A DNA stretch of 64,000 nucleotides from Synanceia verrucosa (Eukaryota > Chordata > Actinopteri > Perciformes > Synanceiidae), in contig CM056553.1 of NCBI GenBank assembly GCA_029721515.1, positions 4,973,001 to 5,037,000 on the forward strand, written 5' to 3'. Numbering within the stretch: position 1 is the first letter of the stretch; each line of letters begins with the position of its first letter. This document shows, piece by piece, positions 1-11,520 of the stretch. Below the pieces are notes generated by a model, which was given only the letters and a program-made list of their open reading frames with translations, was not told the origin of the DNA and did no database searches. The position numbers were made by a program, and so were the translations under genes.

Positions 1-2727
1 GCGTCTTAACACCACTGGGAAGCTTGTGCTTAGATGAATGTTTTCCCAGTTATGATTTCTAAATAATTCCTGAAGGCGCAATTAAATCACAAGTGAAATC
101 ATTATGATCAAAAGCTATTAAGTACAGACAGGTTAAATAGAGAGCTTGGTGTTTCTAGTATTTACTAAATAATCTATGTAGCGCATAATTTATGTACACA
201 TGATTTAGCAAATTCTGCCAACATTTGTTAGAAAAAATCATTCCTTTTAATCTCGAGGGAGACAAGAAAACACTGCTGTGATCTTCAAACAGATGTCTGA
301 AAGTGAAATACATTTTTTTGAGGTTCTTACTAATCACACCAAGGGAGATGCTTTTATATTCAGTTACAACAACCAGCGACTCGTGATACAAACAAACTGA
401 AACTAAGAATCAGAGGCAAAACGATAAGGGGATTTTTTTATCAGGATTTTTTTTTCTCTTTTGATTCCGGACTTTGACAGACGTGTGAGCAAAAGAAGCG
501 GGCCTATTGTCAGAAACAATCATTTCTGTTATCCGACTGGTTTCCTTCGATGCTGAACCGGTGACGCACTAAAATCACTTCCATTTCCACCAAAAGGACT
601 TATCAGAGCATAAATGCGCCCGCGCCTTCCTTCCTGGCGAAATCCCAACCGGTTTCCAAGCTGGAGAAGAATTGCAGGAAAGGGGGAACGACACGCCGCC
701 AATAAGGGAAAACAGCAACGACAGCTAAACTGCAAACTTCAGGCAAACTTCATGTGAAAATATAGACAGATGGCATGAAATGACCCTGAAATACACTGAG
801 GAGGCCCGACTTCCAAGACAGCAGAAGACTTAGGATATCTAATATTCAAAAAGTTAACATGAAGCAAATTCTGGATCAAAAAACAGGAAACCAACTAAAC
901 AAATAACTTGATAAAGCTGCATATTACAAAAACTACACCACCCAATAGGCTTTTTATGAAGTGTGGGTGTATGAGGTCAGTGTATTGTACAGTATTGTAA
1001 AATCAATAAGACAAGAAGATAATATAATATTTATCAGTGCCACAAATGGGGAAATAGTAACTTCAAAATATGTGCGTGATTAATAACCAATATAGACCAA
1101 TATCAGTTTATGCTATATTTATATTTCCTTTGCTTTACTGCTTGCTGTTTGACAGTCATCTCTGACATGCACAATTTGGATTACCATAATTACGTAACTG
1201 TGCTATCAAAAAAAAATCCAATGGTTTCTGAAAGCTGAGATGCTGCACTTTACAGCCAACATTACTGTAATTTCATTCATGCCTCTCCTGGAAGTAGGCG
1301 ATGCAACCCTGTCGTAAAAAAAAATTAAAAAAAACTCCTGAATATAGTTTCCAAGTCTTCTGGATTGGCAAAGGAGACACAGGTGTTGAAGGGTTAAAGC
1401 CACCTATCCTCTCTTCAGAGCCACCAGACTCCACTGACAAAAACAGTGATTTTTACCTCACAGTACACAGGAGCTGCTGGTCATCATGTAATTTGTGTTA
1501 ATGTCAGACTTTGGTGTTCAGTTTGGAGTCACTATAATTACTCAATTATGCAAACTAACGAGCCAATCAAGGCAGCGGTAGACCACCAACCCTGTTGTTC
1601 TGCATGGTAAAATTACTGTTTTGTCAATGGAGTCTGGTGGCTTTGAAGCAAGCATAGAGGGATATAATTATTTCAGTTAAAGGCAAGGTAAAGCAGTGAA
1701 ATACTGATAAATATGGCATACATTTAAACCAATACTGAGTAGGCCTTTCTTTTAGGTGTTTAAAATGTGTTTTGCTGCTGTTATAAGTACCTCATACAAC
1801 CCCACTTCAAAACACCTTAACAGTCCCCTTAAGCTTCTTCTCATAAATCTCACACATGTGATATAAAACTGTATCACCCTTATAGGATTTCATAACAAGC
1901 TTTCTTTCCATGGGCACAATTAACCTTCAATACAGGAGCTTTTTTTCTCCTCAGACTTTATATTCATAAAATGCTTTCCATGTTTTTTTTTCCCTCTCTG
2001 TTTTTTTCTTCCTTTCTTTGAAGAGCGTCGTCGACACTGGGGAGCCGCTGGCCGGGGAGCTGGATCTACAAGTCTGATTACACCCGGCACTCTTAATTAA
2101 AGTTACACAGGTCTGAGTCAAAGGCTTTTTGACTGGTGTTGGTTTTTAAAGACATCTCGTCACGCCTCGCTAAGCATTGCTGTAATTTGCAGCCACTCCG
2201 ATCTGTCCAAAAAACTCGGCTTACTCTTCAGCTTAAGACCGCACAGCCAATTTAAGTCTGGTACTTTTCAGAAACCGCCCCTAAAACATCAATCATAGAG
2301 AGCTGAGAGGCCCGCTCACATTGGCGAGGTTGAGATTCAAGCGGCAGTCCTGGATTCTGATTAATTTCACACACCTGACAGGCAAAACATATTTAAGGTA
2401 TAAAGACATATAACGGCAAATTTGGAAAAATAAGTGATGCAATAAAGACACAGTCTGAGAAAAATATTCCTGTGCATTAAAGACTGTTTTTTTTAAAACT
2501 CAGTATGGGAACATTTTAGAAGACGTAAATGATTTTCTGTCGTCATTTGATGCCATTTCAGACACAAACTCTGGCCTGTTCAGAGAAGCAGGTTTATCAG
2601 AAGTTATCTGCAAATCTTTGCAGAGAGAAAAAGTCTTCATACTTTTTGAGATTTATGGGTTTGACTGGAGAAACGCTGCTTCTTTGGACAGTAAAGATAT
2701 GAGTTTTATTACTATGTGGTTAGTTAC
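1..2727 (-). other. ldb2 intron (3' part of window, incomplete)
   Basis: This stretch follows the LCCD exon donor and runs off the left edge. I searched the minus strand for the C-terminal ldb2 segments (KRRKRK, QVPDVMVVGEPTLMGG, DEDERLITRLENTQ) and found none. It is AT-rich intron with an inverted-repeat element near 1407-1662. A short GC-richer block lies around 2025-2110 with a TTAATTAA site. No other gene was recognised. Confidence 0.85.
1407..1662. mobile_element. Inverted-repeat element (MITE-like)
   Basis: Arms at 1413-1457 and 1606-1648 are complementary with few mismatches. The shared core is GCCACCAGACTCCA at 1420-1433, with TGGAGTCTGGTGGC at 1628-1641. Weaker complementarity extends both outward (TATCCTCT / AGAGGGATA) and inward. 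About 150 bp of unique sequence lies between. No transposase or obvious target duplication is visible. It may be a non-autonomous DNA transposon or two adjacent repeats in inverted orientation. Confidence 0.6.
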
Positions 2728-2851
2728 CTGGTGGGGCCACCATTCTCTGCCATTTTTGGAAGAGGCATGTCTTGAGACAGTCCCGGGGGCTGAGGTTGTA
2801 GGTCTTGTGCCTTGACATGAGCTCCTGCATGGGCTCCAGGATGACACACAA
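2728..2851 (-). CDS. ldb2: ldb2 internal exon encoding the LDB/Chip conserved domain (SSBP-binding)
   Basis: This 124-bp exon encodes 41 residues plus one base: LCVILEPMQELMSRHKTYNL, then SPRDCLKTCLFQKWQRMVAPP. This is the highly conserved LCCD, which in the family binds single-stranded DNA-binding proteins (SSBP/SSDP) and stabilises the LDB complex. HKTYNLSPRD is the LDB2 spelling (LDB1 HKTYSLSPRD). The acceptor is TGTGTCAGCAG and the donor CCACCAG|GTAACT. It ends in phase 1 with G, fitting an alanine codon in the next exon (human continues MVAPPAEPTRQ). That exon, the basic nuclear localisation signal and the C-terminal LIM-interaction domain are not in positions 1-2727, so the window truncates the gene. 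Confidence 0.97.
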
Positions 2852-4010
2852 CTGCTGACACAACGGGACAAACAACACGTTCAGTTAAAGCAGATTTATT
2901 TAACATTTTGGTGTCCTGTCCACTGCTGCAGCATCTTATCAAGGTAGAGCAAAACAACACACCATAAAAACACAGCATTTGATGCTCAATTAATCACCCG
3001 CAGACTGACTTTGAGTGATTAATTGTGCCGTAAATCTACCTTTTATAGACACTATTAATAAAGTACCTTTTAAAAACAGGTTTATTGCCAAGAGCTTCAG
3101 AGATAAGATGGATGTAGAGAGAGAAAGAAGGGTGATACATTTTAATATGAGCAGGCTTTGCTGGGCTGTTTACATGTGTATGACACACTCATGCATCAGC
3201 TTGGAAAACACAGAAAAGTCCCTTTTTTCCCCACAAGGAACTCTAGCAATATTCAGCAGTTAAAAGAATTTAAGTATAATATTCAGTCTGGGGAAAATCC
3301 CTGGTGATCAGCAGTGAGAGGAACCAGGGGTCAGCCTGTCATCTTAAATACATCAGACTTAGCTTATCCAGGTAACATCTGGATAACATCACTGGACCAA
3401 ATGCTTGTCGGAGGACAGTGATTGGACAGTTACAGTGCTGTCTTACTGCTGGACCAATCACTGAGTTAGAAACTACAAACATCCATGCCTGGTTTTCTTT
3501 TTCTTCCGGACTGTTATACCCACTTCTGTCTCTGACACCAACAGCAGCTTTTGTTTTTAAATTATTATCTAGTCTTTATTGATCTGTTATAAGACACTTG
3601 GAATCACACGTGACATGTTCAAATGCAATAATACTAAATACTCGTTAAACTAAATAGCTGGAGGGGTTCATGGGAGCGCCTACTGGTCCTACTATTCAAA
3701 ATGAGTCCTAAATATGCCGCCGTCCATGAGTTGATCCCCCTATTGGCAACTTTATTTTCAGGTATATTCAATCGCATACTCCTGCTATGAATTTTAAGAT
3801 AGCAAGCTGAAACTCCAGCCACAGGTACCCACACTAGTGTAGTTAAAAAGTTATAGAAAACTTTGTGGTTGGACGTTTGGTTTGGCAACGGCGCCCCCTT
3901 GTACAAAACAACATGCAAGTTTGATATTATTTCACCTCTAATCTGTAAATGAGAACTTGGGGAACGCAATATCCAAAAACCACACTGGTGGGTCAAAGGG
4001 CATTGTCATT

Positions 4011-4110
4011 GTTGAGGTTAGGTCTAAACCCAAAATATCCACTTGGTTACGGTTAGGAAACACTGGTGGTCGTGGTGAGAGGAAAACAACGCAGAAGACA
4101 CTTAATGTGA
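4011..4110 (+). repeat. GGTTAGGTCTAAACCC-type dispersed repeat fragment
   Basis: Reads GAGGTTAGGTCTAAACCC then ACTTGGTTACGGTTAGGAAACAC. Related sequence occurs at 51685-51770 (AGTTAGGTTGAGGTAAAAATC ... TTTGGGTTAAAATAACTAC) and, inverted, at 61690-61830. The family is dispersed in fish genomes; these copies are decayed. Confidence 0.45.
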
Positions 4111-4459
4111 TGCAACAGAGGTCACTAGCGAACTAGCCCCGTGTGCTCAGGACAGTCGGTATCGTCGGTGTTTCCTGATCAGGGTGTGATGTAATGTCAA
4201 AAACGACTGGAGTGAAAGTGGGCGTGGGTTTACTAACTTGCTCAAGGGCACTCTGACAGCCGTTACTGGGAGAAAAGAGACTGTTAATCATTCACTGCAT
4301 GTTCAAATGATCTCCTCCGACCTTCAGCATCCCACCACCCCTACAGTACATTTCTGATGTCAGTCCTAATCAACATGCTCATCCTGTCTTCAGCCGCTCT
4401 ACACCGCAACTTGGAGGTTAAAAGGAAAAACAAGGGCAGGTATCGTGTTTCTGTGTCGC

Positions 4460-4460
<1 letters not shown>

Positions 4461-4490
<30 letters not shown>
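4461..4490 (+). repeat. TAC microsatellite, 10 units
   Basis: Perfect (TAC)10. Confidence 0.97.
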
Positions 4491-5224
4491 GTGTTAAGTG
4501 GGGGGAGGCTGTTATACAAGACCAGGAACCCTTTACAGAAATGTTTCAGTGTATTAAACCCAGGGACGTTCACCAGTCCTGGTTTTTCAAACTAGTCGTT
4601 CTAACAACTGTAGCTATTTACACCAAATTACCCGATACAAACATAGTAACGTCGGTTGTGTTTGTGGATGCCGGTGGTGTTTTGATGCCGCGCAGCTCGA
4701 GGTAAAGTGAACATCCCTGCAGCAGACTAATCCCATGTTCTCCTCTGATAGTTCCCTCGTGACACAGTAATATCCCTCCACGGCTCAGCCAACAAGACCT
4801 GGCTCTCAGCCTGAAAACAAGGGTTATTTTCAGGCTGAATAGTAGGAAGCCGGCAGCTCCGACACATGGAAAGGCTTAAATACTCCAAATGAAAAGAGAG
4901 AGTTTGTGAGAGCGAGAGAAAGGCCGGTTGTAACCCCTTCACCAGGAAACAGTCCGTCTCTTTTGGATGGACTGATAAACGCTGGGAAAGTTGTCATAAT
5001 TATTGTTTGGTTACGGCAGAGGAAAGGGTGTGTTTTACTTTGACATCTTTGGATAACAGTGTGGGAAAATATAATGATGCAAAGTGTGTGATGTGATTAA
5101 TAACGGATGAATAACTCTGAGTCGTTGTTAAATGTTTTTAGGTTAAAAAAAAAACATTTGCTTGTCAGACTTTTCTGTAATCTTCTGTTCTTGTGAAATA
5201 TTAACTTGGATCTGTTCAGACCAT

Positions 5225-5340
5225 GTCGCATTCAAGGGAAACAGCTTTAATCAGAGAGGGGTTACAAGTGGATCTTGATTTGTTTTAAGGGTCATCAAAT
5301 GCCAAAAAAGGTTGGGAACCACTGCTTTATAGGATACAAT
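5225..5340 (+). repeat. Decayed dispersed-repeat end
   Basis: TTAAGGGTCATCAAATGCCA with AAAAGGTTGGGAACCACTGC at its end resembles the terminal part of a vertebrate repeat ending in GGTTGGGAACCACTG. A similar decayed piece is at about 59665-59705 (GGGGTCCCGACCTCCAGC). Confidence 0.4.
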
Positions 5341-5989
5341 GAACGCTCAGTAACACACTGCATCTGTAACTAACATATGTCCTCTGGATGCTCTTTAAAA
5401 CTGGCAATCTGTGCAAACACAGGCTTGAAATGCAAATTCAATAAACCAAATAACATTGCTTTTAAACTAGTGCAGTAATCTATGTACTTTATGGTGTTTT
5501 CATTATTACTGGAATGAAAGAGAAAACCTCAGATGAAGATTAAATCCCTCGTTAAGATGACTGTTTTCCACAGCAGTTAAAATAAAACCACTTTGTGCTG
5601 TGGGAAAGTTTCTAATTTAGCAGACGCACAAGGATTTATGTGAAATATTTCAAGTTTATTTCGACAAACTAACTATTCCTCAAAAGCAAAGCTGAGTCTA
5701 TTTAGACATAAAAATACATGTTGTCAGCAAATAGAAAACGAGGCGTGATCTGTGTTTTCATTGTTTCGTTTGCTAAGCACTGACCATCTGAACCACCAAA
5801 AATAAAGAATCAACACACGCCAAATCTTTTAGTGTGTAGTAATTACAGATACTTGAATTATGTGTTTTCTCTTTTCAGCTGCATTACAGTTGCTTTCTGT
5901 ATAGAAAATCATTGTTATAGGAAAACAAAAACAGCCACCCTGCTCCCTCTCGCTCGCTGTCTTTCTTCACTCAGTTATTATAAGCAGCG

Positions 5990-6095
5990 GAGGTGCCGTT
6001 CCCTGATTCGTGCGCCATTTCACAATTATGAGTCTCAACAGGGAGCGTTCATTAATGTTATGCTAATTTTCTGTATCCAATTAATTCTTCTCTCT
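5990..6095. promoter_or_regulatory. Candidate element with POU/homeodomain-like sites
   Basis: Contains CACAATTATGAG, TTCATTAATG, an octamer-like TTATGCTAAT and CCAATTAATTC within about 70 bp of non-repetitive sequence. It is a regulatory candidate by motif density only. Confidence 0.25.
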
Positions 6096-6798
6096 CCCCA
6101 TCTCTCTCCCGCTCGCTCTTGTTCTCCCATTTGGAAATCGTAGCTGTCAGTCAACTGTGGCGTCGAGAAACACAAACAAAACCCTGTGAAATAATCACTA
6201 ATGTATTCAGCCGGCTTACACTTCCTATTCCCCTAAATTACATTGCTGCGGTCAGGTAGAAAAACATGTATATGCAGAGAGTAAAGAAGAAATAAGTGCT
6301 TATAGTTTTATTTTGATGCCGTGCACTTTTGAAATTATACACTCGGCTTTCAAACGCCCGAGAGTCATAAAACGTGTTCTGCACATAAATGACAGTATAA
6401 GCTTTCAACTCAAGTGAGACAGAGAAAAAAACAGTGGCGTTTACAGTCACAATATGACCTTAAATAAACTAAAGAGTTAATATGAGCATGTGGAAAAGCA
6501 TTCAGTCAGTGAATACACCTTTAAATGCAACATTTGAAATAAAGCATTGCATATTTACTGCAGAGCAGGTAGCATAATCATGCCGAGGACCATATTAAAT
6601 GTGACAAAACATCAATATTCTGCATAATACAACCATCTTGAGAGAGAACCATCAAGAGAGTTAGCAGGAAAGTATGAGCGACATGAATAACTTCATTTAA
6701 AAATGGACAAGCATTGCTCCTCTGTGTGCATTTAAGCGTGAGGAGAAACAAAAGCAGAGTGACAATCATAGATGTTGTCAGACACACAGAGTCCTTAC

Positions 6799-6882
6799 CC
6801 TGAGGTAGTTGAGGGTGAAGTTAGTCAAACCCATGCGAGTGATGTTTTTGGACAGTTGTTCCAGCACCTGAGGGTCTTGTGC
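6799..6882 (-). CDS. ldb2: ldb2 internal exon (AQDPQVLEQLSKNITR...NYLR)
   Basis: This 84-bp exon encodes 28 residues in phase 0, starting AQDPQVLEQLSKNITRMGL and ending TNFTLNYLR. It links the dimerisation domain to the LDB/Chip conserved domain. MGLTNFTLNYLR is the LDB2 form; LDB1 has CGLSNSTLNYLR. The acceptor is TTGACTTCAG with a long poly-T tract about 20 bases upstream, and the donor is CTCAGG|GTAAGG. It lies 3.6 kb from the previous exon and 3.9 kb from the next. Its small size and symmetric phase mean that skipping would keep the frame, but nothing in the sequence shows that skipping happens. Confidence 0.95.
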
Positions 6883-9800
6883 CTGAAGTCAACAGCGGAG
6901 AAAAAAAAAAAAATAAAAACACAAATATAAGCTGTGGATATTTTGCACATCTTTATTTTTCTATGATTGCATTCAACCAACTACGAATAAACTAATTATC
7001 TACAGGCAATTAGGCTAATTGGCATCCATCAGATAATGCACATTCGACATATTCACACCCTCGAGTCATAAATGTAACTACTTAACATTGTTATCGCTGC
7101 AGCAAGTCGAATGGAAGTGTTTCAGGCCTTCATTTCACACTGTTGTCAAACTGTGAGGCTAATTAATCAATATTATTTTGTCATTCCATTTAAACTTCTG
7201 TGCATTTTCAATTTGTAGGATTTGATGAGGTTGCTCAGTGTATGTTTGCATTTATGTATGTGCAGACCAAATTAGTTTGATAATGTTGTTGTTGATAACC
7301 TGCACCTATACAATTTTTTGGGGGGGGTTTTGTATTGTGCTTTTTTGAATGAAGCTTTAAAGATCTGCGACTCCACGTGGTCACAAGATGTAGACATGAC
7401 CGTTCAAAACCAGCACTGAATAAATTATAATCAACAGAAAAACTCATGTGTTTATCATACAGCATGTGCTGGGAGTAATCTTAAATAAGAACAAAGCCAA
7501 AAAAAAACCTCAGAGTTGTTTGCAGCTCCAACAATAAGCAGCCGAATCATAAAAAGCTGTAGGTATTGACAGAGCAACACATAGCCCAGACTGAGGAGCA
7601 GCACACTCATGAAAAATGCATAATTCTATCTCCAGTCGCATCTCTGTGTGGAGAAAAGTCAAGAGGGAAGAGTGAGAGTTTCTCCTGTACCGTCAGCAGA
7701 GCGACGTGAGCGACGGCAGAATTGAATTAGTGTGCATTATTTGGCCGACGGCGGATCAGAATCTGAATTACTTTGCTCATCAAGTAGAATTAGTCTAAAC
7801 ACACCGTACAGGAATGTGACTTGGCGGCACCGACGCCGTCGTGGATCACCAACAATGTGAAAACGGCGGCACATATGGTGGAAGGACGACTACAAGACGC
7901 TCAGTTCAAGAGGCCAGAGACAGACAAACAACTGAGAGCACGCCACTACAAAAACACATTTAAGATGCATGGCGATGGTCCAGACGAGACGTTTAAACTG
8001 TGAAGGAGCCACATATTAATTTATTCTACAAATGTTTACATACTAGAAAAAATATGATAATCTCACAAAATACATCCAACTTTAGATGATGTAGTTAAAA
8101 TTAGCTCCACTGCTTCTGCATTAATGCAAATAAATGTAATAATGTATCATAATACCTCACAGGGGCCATTACTTCTGATGCTTTCAGTACATCTTCCTGA
8201 TAATATTATTATTAGAAATAGCTGAGTTGCTGACTACTTCTTATAATATACTGTAAAAAACACAATGCAGAGCACTGTTTATGAGTCTCTTTCAGGTTGT
8301 ACTGCCACTATTAATGTGTTTAACAGCTGTTGCATCTTTGCATTGCTGCATTATCTATTTATATATCACTTATTTATCAATATTTGAATGCGACCCTCCT
8401 GCTCTGCCTTATGTGTGTTTGCATAGAGGGAGGAGGATGCAGCAGATGTTTGGGAGGGGAAACGTCCACGGTGTTGCATCTCTGTGGATTTCTTCATTAT
8501 CTTTTTGTAGCCAGGTGAGAGAAAACGGTTCATTTCCTGTTGTCAGACACTTATGACAACAATCAGCAAAAAATATCTTTTAGTGGACATACAGTAAAGT
8601 GGTTGATTATATCACAGCTCCTTTAGTGGCTGCAGCATTCTGCCTCAATGCTGGACCACTTTGTTGTCATTTAGACACAACATGTGGGAAAACAGGATCC
8701 GGGTTCGATGAAAAAACAAACAAACAAAAAAAATATATGAACTCAAATGTGTTATTGAATAGAAAAATTGTTTATGATACAGATGAGCTCCTGCAGTCAG
8801 CATCTAGTGGACGTTACAGGAAGTGCAGAAACAAAACACCGCCTCTACTCTTTACGTTAAAACAAGCTACTTTTTTACAATATACTATGTTGTTGTCATA
8901 CAGTTTGTGTACTTCTACTTAAAATACACAGTTTTCATCACTGGACACGTCCAGCATCCATCACACTAATGTCAAATACAGGAGTTTTTCTTTACAGACT
9001 TCTGAAAACTAAAATAAGAACAAACTTTACATCTTTTCCACACAGTTCCTCTTGAGTGACTGTGATAAAAAAGTAGTATTTCACATCAAAACCAGGGCCC
9101 TCCACATCTGTACGGCTTCAACTTTCCTGTTCTGACTCCCAGGTGTCTCTATCTGCTTTCATTAGTCCAGGCAACGATCAAAAGACTGAACTCACTCTTG
9201 CACACTGAAGATCTGGCCAGGACCCACGAAACCCCACAATATCCCACTCTCCAGGAATTAGTGCGAATACCCTGAGGGCCCAATTTATTGGTGAGTGAAT
9301 TTCATATGAAGATTTGGCCAAAAAAGAAGCCGAAGCTGCCTCTTACACACCTTCAGGTCCGTGGGGGTAAATGGAAAATACTTGGGATGAATCTTGTTTT
9401 AATCTTAGTGTACAGAAGCTGTATTAGACATCTGCAAACCTATTAACTATTATTATAATTATTGATTTTTTTGGTCATTTACTTATAAAAGTAACATTGC
9501 TGACTTCACCTATCTGTTAAAGTAATTTTGTCATCTGTGACTTTTCTGTAAATGTCGGCAACGTCTTTTTTCCAACATGACAGGAAATTTACAGACGTCG
9601 TCACCGCTGAAGGAAGAAAGGTGTTTTTGTTCCCTCACAGGATGCATCACTGATGGGTTTTTAAAACTCACCAGAAGCTTTAATTCATGACGACCTTGTA
9701 GTGAGTCTCTATTATCAATGTCATCATTTATTAGGCAGTGTAGAAAGTTATTTTTTTAAGTCTGACATTCAGTTGGGAATTTTCTATTCTGTACAGGTGT

Positions 9801-10498
9801 ATAAAGTTCTTTTGCTTGACTTTACATATGTTATAAATGTAAGAGTGGAGATAGATGGTCTCATTCTTCTGGTTGTATGTGATTTTTTGATCCATTTGCA
9901 CTGCAAAAGAAGAAATAAGTAGGGGTTGGGAGGTTATTAAACATATTTTATCTTCTTTGAGATGGGAGCTGATAGTTTAGAAAAATATGACAGAGATCCT
10001 CAAAACAAACATTAAATCTGTCTTTGTGTTTTTAATTATATATTGGCGTATTAGCGTTTGCATTAGAGTCAGACTTCGTGGGGCTAGTAAAGAAGGAAAG
10101 ATTACTGTCTGGAGCCAGGAAACACTGATAAGAGAGTTTAGTACTTTGCTGACTGATCAATATTAGTTGTGTTTAGCAGTCGTAGCATCGTACAGCTACA
10201 GTTCAACATCATTTGGAAACTGAAGACCTTCTGTGAGCTCCACTGACTAAATGTGTTTCACTTTTAGTCACATAAGCAGATTATTCATTCAACCTTGTTT
10301 TTTTATTTTCCTTCCTCCCTTTTCAGACAAGGGCCTTATTTAATCCACAGAGGCCTTTGATGTCAGCCAATAAATTGGTTTGCAAAAAAAAAAAAAACTC
10401 CAAACCATTTTGTTGTTGTTTAAATTTCATATGTTGATGAAATGAAATAGCTCCTAAAATAAGAAGTGTCTGTCGTCTGTTAATGATGTCACACTCAC
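6883..10498 (-). other. ldb2 intron, 3,616 bp
   Basis: This is a phase-0 GT-AG intron of mostly unremarkable AT-rich sequence. A block at about 7670-7800 combines CpG-rich stretches with AATTGAATTAGTG and GAATTAGTC homeodomain-like sites and may be regulatory. No gene is visible. Confidence 0.88.
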
Positions 10499-10621
10499 GT
10501 GCATGGCCAGGATGCTGCGAGGGATGAGCTCCCGGTACTGCCGGATGGTAAAGTGCCACGTCTTGATCCTCATCAGATCATCAAAGGCAAACTCCAGTAT
10601 CAAACGACCCTCTGTACAAAC
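10499..10621 (-). CDS. ldb2: ldb2 internal exon (VCTEGRLILEFAFDD...LAMH)
   Basis: This 123-bp coding exon encodes exactly 41 residues in phase 0, from VCTEGRLILEFAFDDLMR through KTWHFTIRQYRELIPRSILAMH. It is the C-terminal half of the LDB dimerisation domain. DDLMRIK and TIRQYREL fit LDB2; LDB1 has DDMMRIK and SIRQHREL. The acceptor is CTTTGTCCAG and the donor CAC|GTGAGT. No frameshift or stop is present and all residues I would expect to be invariant are kept, so the exon appears functional. The following intron is 3.6 kb. Confidence 0.97.
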
Positions 10622-10974
10622 CTGGACAAAGGTCACATGGTGAGTGTTACTTTACACTCCTCAACTGTCTGTCAGCTAAAAAAAAATAAAATCAGAATTT
10701 ATTGGCCAGGCATGATCATCATAATAATAATAATAATAAAAGCTCTGGAAGGGGTTTCGTCTCCGTTTTGGATTTTGTTCAAGGACTTTGTAGAACGGAG
10801 CGAGCTATTATTCTCCCAATATTTACTCCGCTGGCTTCGCTCATTCAGAGCATTTGTCCTTGGGCCTCTCAACCATCCAGCTATTCCTAAAATGTGAAAA
10901 TAAATGTAATCTGGAGAGGGGTGTGTTTACACCAGAGACAAAAGAACTTCAGGTCAGAGAGAGATGCCAATTAG

Positions 10975-11013
10975 GAGGCAGAGAGAGCAGGAGAGAAAGC
11001 GAGAGAGAGAGAG

Positions 11014-11048
<35 letters not shown>
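10975..11048 (+). repeat. GA microsatellite 1
   Basis: Imperfect (GA)n with GC interruptions, purine-only over most of its length. It is one of two GA tracts about 80 bp apart that flank a short GC-richer segment. Confidence 0.95.
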
Positions 11049-11049
<1 letters not shown>

Positions 11050-11079
11050 AAAAAACAACATTTTTTCGCCCCTTTAGCT

Positions 11080-11127
11080 GAATTCGGGCCCTAGCGCTTC
11101 TCCCATATTTCGTTGCTGTGACAACCG

Positions 11128-11178
<51 letters not shown>

Positions 11179-11330
11179 GAGAGACAGACAGAGAGAAGGG
11201 GGGGAGAAAAAAAATCAGCTGATTAGTTGGCATGGCAACGGCAAAGATGTAATCCCACCAGACACACTCTAATCAATGCCCCCAGCGCAGATGGTCTCCT
11301 GAGGATCAGCAAGAAAGAGGCTAGCGGCCA
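11080..11330. promoter_or_regulatory. Candidate enhancer: RFX-like palindromes and E-box/homeodomain composite
   Basis: GTTGCTGTGACAAC (11112-11125) and GTTGGCATGGCAAC (11226-11239) resemble RFX X-boxes. The second directly follows CAGCTGATTAG (11216-11226), an E-box fused to a homeodomain core. The segment is GC-richer than its surroundings and sits about 500 bp from the ldb2 exon at 10499-10621. Function is inferred only. Confidence 0.3.
11129..11207 (+). repeat. GA microsatellite 2
   Basis: A perfect (AG) run of about 23 units at 11130-11174, followed by an imperfect GA/GACA tail. RFX-like palindromes lie on either side (11112-11125 and 11226-11239). Confidence 0.95.
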
Positions 11331-11492
11331 TATTGCACCCCCTCCCTACACCCCTCCACCGCTCCCCCTCCTCCTCACCCTCATTCCCCACTTCCCACCC
11401 ATCTACCCATCCACCCCTGCTGGTCACATGCTCCACCGCTAACTCCAACACACACATACACACACTCACACAAAATAAGTATAAATAAGAAA

Positions 11493-11520
11493 AAATAAAT
11501 AAATAAATAAATAAGTATAA
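11493..11520 (+). repeat. AAAT microsatellite
   Basis: AAAAAATAAATAAATAAATA followed by AATAAGTATAAAT, a short imperfect AAAT tetranucleotide repeat. Confidence 0.85.

Larger units (their letters stand above)
2852..6798 (-). other. ldb2 intron, 3,947 bp
   Basis: This is a phase-0 GT-AG intron. It contains a perfect TAC/CTA trinucleotide run at 4461-4490 and degraded dispersed-repeat fragments near 4011-4110 and 5225-5340. A candidate conserved block with homeodomain/POU-like sites lies at about 5990-6095. No coding sequence was recognised. Confidence 0.88.

Noticed and set aside
10499..10897. Plus-strand frame overlapping an ldb2 exon
   Set aside because: It is the antisense shadow of the LDB2 exon at 10499-10621 followed by an AAT repeat translation.
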